DNA from: JAJECS01 sp965262745
GTDB lineage: Bacteria; Chloroflexota; UBA11872
Assembly: GCA_965262745.1 (NCBI GenBank)
Contig: OZ253558.1
Coordinates: 2,728,001 to 2,792,000 of the forward strand
Direction of reading: 5' to 3'
DNA length: 64,000 nucleotides
A program made the position numbers and the translations under genes. The notes beneath the pieces are model-generated. The model saw only the letters and a program-made list of their open reading frames with translations. It was not told where the DNA came from and searched no databases. Every line of letters begins with the position of its first letter. Positions within the stretch are counted from its first letter, which is position 1. Below, piece by piece: positions 60,904 to 64,000 of this stretch.

Positions 60904-61305
60904 TCAGAGCTTCTCCCAACCGGCGACGGCGTTTTCGATGATGTCGACCGTGTAGCCGCCATCGGGCGCGATATCGATGGCGACCACGTCAATGCGCCAG
61001 TCGGTGGTGCGTGTGGCCTGGGCATAGCGATGCCCCAGATTCACAAGCCGGCGGGCCTTTGCCGATGAAATAGCATCCCGCGCCTCGCCGAACGTGCTCG
61101 TACGGCGCGTTTTCACCTCGACGAGGACCACGGTGCCGCCATGGCGCACCACCAGGTCCACCTCGCCGCGGCCGACGCGTTGGTTGCGTTCGAGCACCAC
61201 GTATCCGCGGCGGCGCAGCTCGCGCTCGGCAAGGTCCTCGCCCCACTTCCCCAGGGCGGTTCGGTCGTCGATCGGCGCGACGGCGGGGTTGCGCGAGAGA
61301 CGCAA
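60904..61305 (-). CDS. yraN: UPF0102 endonuclease-like protein YraN
   Basis: About 133 residues. The PD-(D/E)XK-like core is visible: GKWGEDLAERELRRRGY, RVGRGEVDLVVRHGGTVVLV, then EVKTRR with the catalytic Lys, and WRIDVVAIDI. Start TTG 61305; the frame is open much further but similarity begins here. It follows rnhB by 49 bp on the same strand, the usual rplS-rnhB-yraN arrangement. Possibly a nuclease tied to DNA processing; function not established. Confidence 0.87.
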   Translation of the reverse strand: MRLSRNPAVAPIDDRTALGKWGEDLAERELRRRGYVVLERNQRVGRGEVDLVVRHGGTVVLVEVKTRRTSTFGEARDAISSAKARRLVNLGHRYAQATRTTDWRIDVVAIDIAPDGGYTVDIIENAVAGWEKL

Positions 61306-61354
61306 CTTGGAGATGGCCCAGGCAGCGCAGCCTTTCACAGGGATCGAGTTTCGG

Positions 61355-61969
61355 TTAGGCGGGCAGCGCGTCGCGACGGCACGCGGCCACGGGGCGAAAG
61401 CTTGCCCGGTGCAGCGGCGACGGCCCGACGATTGCCAGCGCTTGGCGATGCGCGGCCGTGCCGTAGCCCTTGTGCCGACCGAAGCCATAGGCGGGGTGGT
61501 GAACGGCGAGGCGCCGCATGAGCTCGTCACGGGCGACTTTGGCGAATATCGATGCGGCGGCCACGGCAAGGCAGGTGGCATCGGCGCGAACGATGGCGTC
61601 CTGCTTGTTCGCGTAGCGGCAGTCGTCTGGCAGACGGAAGGCGTCCACAATGACGTGCTCGGGCGGCACGGGCAGGGCGTCCAGCGCCCGCAGCATGGCC
61701 AGACGCGTGGCGGCGGCGATGCCGATGCGGTCGATCAGTTGCGGGGGAGCGAAAGCCACGCGGGCGGCGACGGCGGTGGCCTGGACGCGCGCGCTCCAAC
61801 GACGGCGCGCGGCGGGGCTGAGCCGCTTGGAATCGGTCAGACCCCAGAGCAAGCGACGGTCCTCATACGCAGCCGGTGGCAGGATGACCGCAGCTGCCGC
61901 CACGGGCCCGGCCCAGGCGCCGCGGCCAACCTCGTCGACCCCGGCGATGCAGCGCACGCCGCGGCGCAA
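61355..61969 (-). CDS. rnhB: ribonuclease HII
   Basis: Removes ribonucleotides from RNA-DNA hybrids. 204 residues with the active-site motifs IAGVDEVGRGAWAGPVAAAA (Asp-Glu), LTDSKRLSPAARR, VIVDAF, and AAASIFAKVARDEL, with HPAYGFGRHKGYGT near the end. The TTG 61969 start is used; residues like LPHELALL would be expected just upstream but have no start codon. It lies 75 bp after rplS. Confidence 0.93.
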   Translation of the reverse strand: MRRGVRCIAGVDEVGRGAWAGPVAAAAVILPPAAYEDRRLLWGLTDSKRLSPAARRRWSARVQATAVAARVAFAPPQLIDRIGIAAATRLAMLRALDALPVPPEHVIVDAFRLPDDCRYANKQDAIVRADATCLAVAAASIFAKVARDELMRRLAVHHPAYGFGRHKGYGTAAHRQALAIVGPSPLHRASFRPVAACRRDALPA

Positions 61970-62044
61970 CAGCGCAAGCTCGTGCGGCAGGTCGTGGATT
62001 CGAGGCCGGGCGGCGGTGGGAACGCCACACCCCCTCGGACGTTT

Positions 62045-62392
62045 CTAGGCGCGCCGTTCCTTCACGCGGGCGGCGCGCCCGACGCGGTCGCGGAGATAGT
62101 ACAGCTTGGCGCGGCGGACCTTGCCGCGGCGCGTCACCTCAACGTCACGAACGATCGGCGAGTGCAGCAGAAATGTGCGTTCCACGCCGAAACCGTGGGT
62201 CACGCGACGCACCGTGAAGTTCTCGTTCACGCTGCCGTTGCGTCGGCGGATGACCGTGCCCTCGAATACCTGCACGCGCTCGTTCTCGCCTTCGCGCACG
62301 GTCACGTGAACGCGCACCGTGTCCCCAACCTGGAACACGGGCACTTCGTCCCGCAGCTGGGCACGCTCGAATTCGTCGATGAGGCTTGCCAT
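62045..62392 (-). CDS. rplS: 50S ribosomal protein L19
   Basis: 115 residues: MASLIDEFERAQLRDEVPVF start, VQVFEGTVIRRRNGS, NFTVRRVTHGFGVERTF and KLYYLRDRVGRAARVKER at the C-terminus, typical of L19. ATG 62392 is chosen over the longer open frame because this is the standard N-terminus. It heads the rplS-rnhB-yraN group and is divergent from the VanW gene. Confidence 0.97.
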   Translation of the reverse strand: MASLIDEFERAQLRDEVPVFQVGDTVRVHVTVREGENERVQVFEGTVIRRRNGSVNENFTVRRVTHGFGVERTFLLHSPIVRDVEVTRRGKVRRAKLYYLRDRVGRAARVKERRA

Positions 62393-62547
62393 GAGACCGC
62401 TACTCGCCGGGGCGCCATTCACCCCAGGAAAAGGTGACGCAAGAACCCGCACCGCCCATCGTGGGCGCGGGAGATCACCCTACCACAGGGCGAGCGCGTG
62501 TCTCGAAAAAGTGGTGAAAAAAACACCGCGGGCGCGGTTTGCATCTC

Positions 62548-62553
62548 TATACT
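62548..62553 (+). promoter_or_regulatory. possible -10 element for the VanW gene
   Basis: TATACT at 62548-62553 lies 28 bp before ATG 62582. No good -35 is seen at the expected distance, where a small hairpin ACCGCG/CGCGGT (62525-62538) lies instead. Confidence 0.4.
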
Positions 62554-62581
62554 TAGAGTTCCCTTCGCGCTGGGAGCGCCC

Positions 62582-64000
62582 ATGTTCATGACCCGTCGCC
62601 ACTTCCTTCTCACGGCGGGCGCCGGTGGTATCGGCGCGGCCGCAGCCGCCGTTTCGGGTTGGACCGCCTTCGTGGCAACGCGCGAGGCAAGGCTCGAGAG
62701 TCAGTTTCGCGCGGGGGCAGTCGTCGACGGGGAGCAGCTGACCGGCTTGACGTTTGACCAGGCCGTGGCGCGTGCGCGGGCCCGTTGGGGTCCTTACATC
62801 GAGAACCCCATCGTGCTGCGGCTTGGCGGGCGCGCCTGGACGCCGACGGCCCAGGAGATCGGCATCACCGTGGACTTCATGACGCCGCTTCGCGAGGCCT
62901 ACGCCCGGCGCCGTGCGGTGCCTTTGGCCGATCAGCTGCTGGGCGCCGCGCCCACCGGGCCCGAGCCTGCCGCCCAGCACACGGTCGTCAACTTCGATCC
63001 GGCGGTCTTCACGGCGTACGTGGAGCGCATCGCCGACTTGGTGCACCTCGACCCGGTGGATAGCGTGCTGCGAGTCGAGCAGGAGGCCGGCCACGGGCGC
63101 CTGGTCATCGACCCGTCGCGCGAGGGCCGGCGGGTCGCGCCGGCCGACTATGCGACCGCCGCGGCCGCTAGCCTGCGTCCGCCGACGCGGCTAGTGGTGG
63201 ACCTGGTGTCCGAGGCCATCACGCCAGCCGTGGCCGAGAATCAGCTGGCGCCGATCGTGGCTGAGGCGGAGCAGTTGCTCGACGGAGATATCCGGCTCAA
63301 CGGCCCGCAGGCGAGCTGGACGGTGGCGCGCGCAGCGTTGGCGGGAGATCTCGCGATCAGCGGGTCGGCCGGCCAGCCGGAAGTCGATGTGATCCTTGAC
63401 TACTCGGCCTTTGAGGGCCTGGCGCGGCAGATCGCGGACCGCCTGCGCCTCGCCCCGGCTGCGCCAAGCATCCGCATGAATCCGAAGGGCGAGGTCGTCA
63501 CCGAGGGTTTGGGCCGCGCGGGGCGGCAGGTCGACGTCGAGAAGCTCTGGGCAGGCGTGCAGGCGGCCTTTGCCGCGCGCGAGCCGGTGGTGGACGTACC
63601 CATCATGATCGTCAAGCCCGACATCAGCCGGCTCAGCTTCAAGGAATTGCAATTCGACAACCTCATTGCCGTCGGCGAGTCAGCATTTTCAGGCTCGGAG
63701 GACAACCGGATCCACAACATCGACCACGGATCCCGGCTGATCGATGACACCATCATCGCGCCGGGGGAGTCGTTCTCCCTCAACGAGACGGTCGGACCGA
63801 TCACCATAGCGAACGGGTTTGTGGAGGGGCTGGTCATCGCGCCCACGCGTACGGAGCCGGGCGTCGGGGGTGGCATCTGCCAGGTGTCGACGACGCTCTT
63901 CCGGGCGCTGTTCTGGGCCGGGCTGCCCATCGACGAGCGCTGGCAGCATGTCTATCGCGTGGGGTACTACGAGCTGGGCGAAGACAATCCGCCCGGATTC
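62582..64000 (+). CDS. VanW-family protein with peptidoglycan-binding-type domains (cut by right edge)
   Basis: 473 codons up to the window end. Twin-arginine-like signal RRHFLLTAGAGGIGAAA at the N-terminus. Two repeats of ~110 residues (about 45-200 and 220-340) look like the PG_binding_4 domain usually fused to VanW. The VanW domain then starts with the HNIDHGSRLIDDTIIAPGES segment and contains TVGPITIANGFVEGLVIAPT and GGGICQVSTTLFRALFWAGL. An extracytoplasmic cell-wall-associated protein; vancomycin resistance is not implied. Its frame has no stop before the window edge. Alternative start: ATG 62588. Confidence 0.92.
   Translation, partial: MFMTRRHFLLTAGAGGIGAAAAAVSGWTAFVATREARLESQFRAGAVVDGEQLTGLTFDQAVARARARWGPYIENPIVLRLGGRAWTPTAQEIGITVDFMTPLREAYARRRAVPLADQLLGAAPTGPEPAAQHTVVNFDPAVFTAYVERIADLVHLDPVDSVLRVEQEAGHGRLVIDPSREGRRVAPADYATAAAASLRPPTRLVVDLVSEAITPAVAENQLAPIVAEAEQLLDGDIRLNGPQASWTVARAALAGDLAISGSAGQPEVDVILDYSAFEGLARQIADRLRLAPAAPSIRMNPKGEVVTEGLGRAGRQVDVEKLWAGVQAAFAAREPVVDVPIMIVKPDISRLSFKELQFDNLIAVGESAFSGSEDNRIHNIDHGSRLIDDTIIAPGESFSLNETVGPITIANGFVEGLVIAPTRTEPGVGGGICQVSTTLFRALFWAGLPIDERWQHVYRVGYYELGEDNPPGF

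Noticed and set aside
1..64000. CRISPR arrays and rRNA genes
   Set aside because: I found no regularly spaced repeats and no rRNA-like stretches in the window.

Overview
The window is a high-G+C bacterial chromosome segment, most likely from a member of the Chloroflexota (a SAR202-like, Dehalococcoidia-like or Thermomicrobia-like lineage). That placement is inferred, because the window has no rRNA. Supporting signs are the monoderm envelope features: LGAC lipoboxes, a short Gram-positive-type YidC, and secreted proteins with a shared N-terminal module. A possible very short T-box before tyrS and a selenocysteine-containing SelD fit as well. Coding density is high and most genes are housekeeping.

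Layout. 0-16.7 kb: MFS transporter (cut by the left edge), LysM protein, UDP-glucose dehydrogenase, threonine synthase, 2-hydroxyacid dehydrogenase, TrmH, methyltransferase, a queC / pteridine-reductase-like SDR / queD cluster, a GEVED lipoprotein, a secreted beta-lactamase-fold protein, a molybdopterin oxidoreductase and a giant SHMT-GcvT fusion. 16.7-19.1 kb: an AT-richer DUF1998 helicase, apparently acquired. 19.2-25.2 kb: Asp-box protein, an IS5-type insertion nested in a smaller repeat element, tag, tyrS with a T-box-like leader, and a secreted zincin-like protein. 25.3-37.4 kb: selD (in-frame UGA plus SECIS-like hairpin) overlapping an ArsA-type ATPase, a Crp-type regulator, a two-component system, lipoproteins, an M29-like peptidase, an amidase and citrate synthase. 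37.6-44.9 kb: the conserved rpmH-rnpA-yidD-yidC-jag block, in which YidC carries a PstS-like binding-protein domain inserted in an outer loop, followed by a PfkB kinase, RqcH, MutM and a VTT membrane protein.

45.0-53.3 kb is the accessory region: a VapBC-like toxin-antitoxin pair, relics of a replication-relaxation gene and an IS110 transposase, a large P-loop GTPase of unknown function, the C-terminal stump of a large serine recombinase, and a three-gene methyltransferase/flavoprotein cassette bracketed by two direct copies of a tRNA-Ala(GGC) gene, one of them damaged. 53.3-64.0 kb returns to core genes: nucleotidyltransferase, glcD, HD hydrolase, Nudix hydrolase, YqaA-like protein, a CAP-domain secreted protein, an AT-rich pocket with one small membrane protein, yraN-rnhB-rplS, and a VanW protein cut by the right edge.

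The strongest unusual observations are the YidC-PstS-like chimera, the SHMT-GcvT fusion with an extra middle domain, the Sec-containing SelD, the three secreted proteins sharing one N-terminal module but carrying different effector domains, the tRNA-bounded cassette, and the orphan GTPase. All calls come from reading the sequence and its translations; no database search was run.
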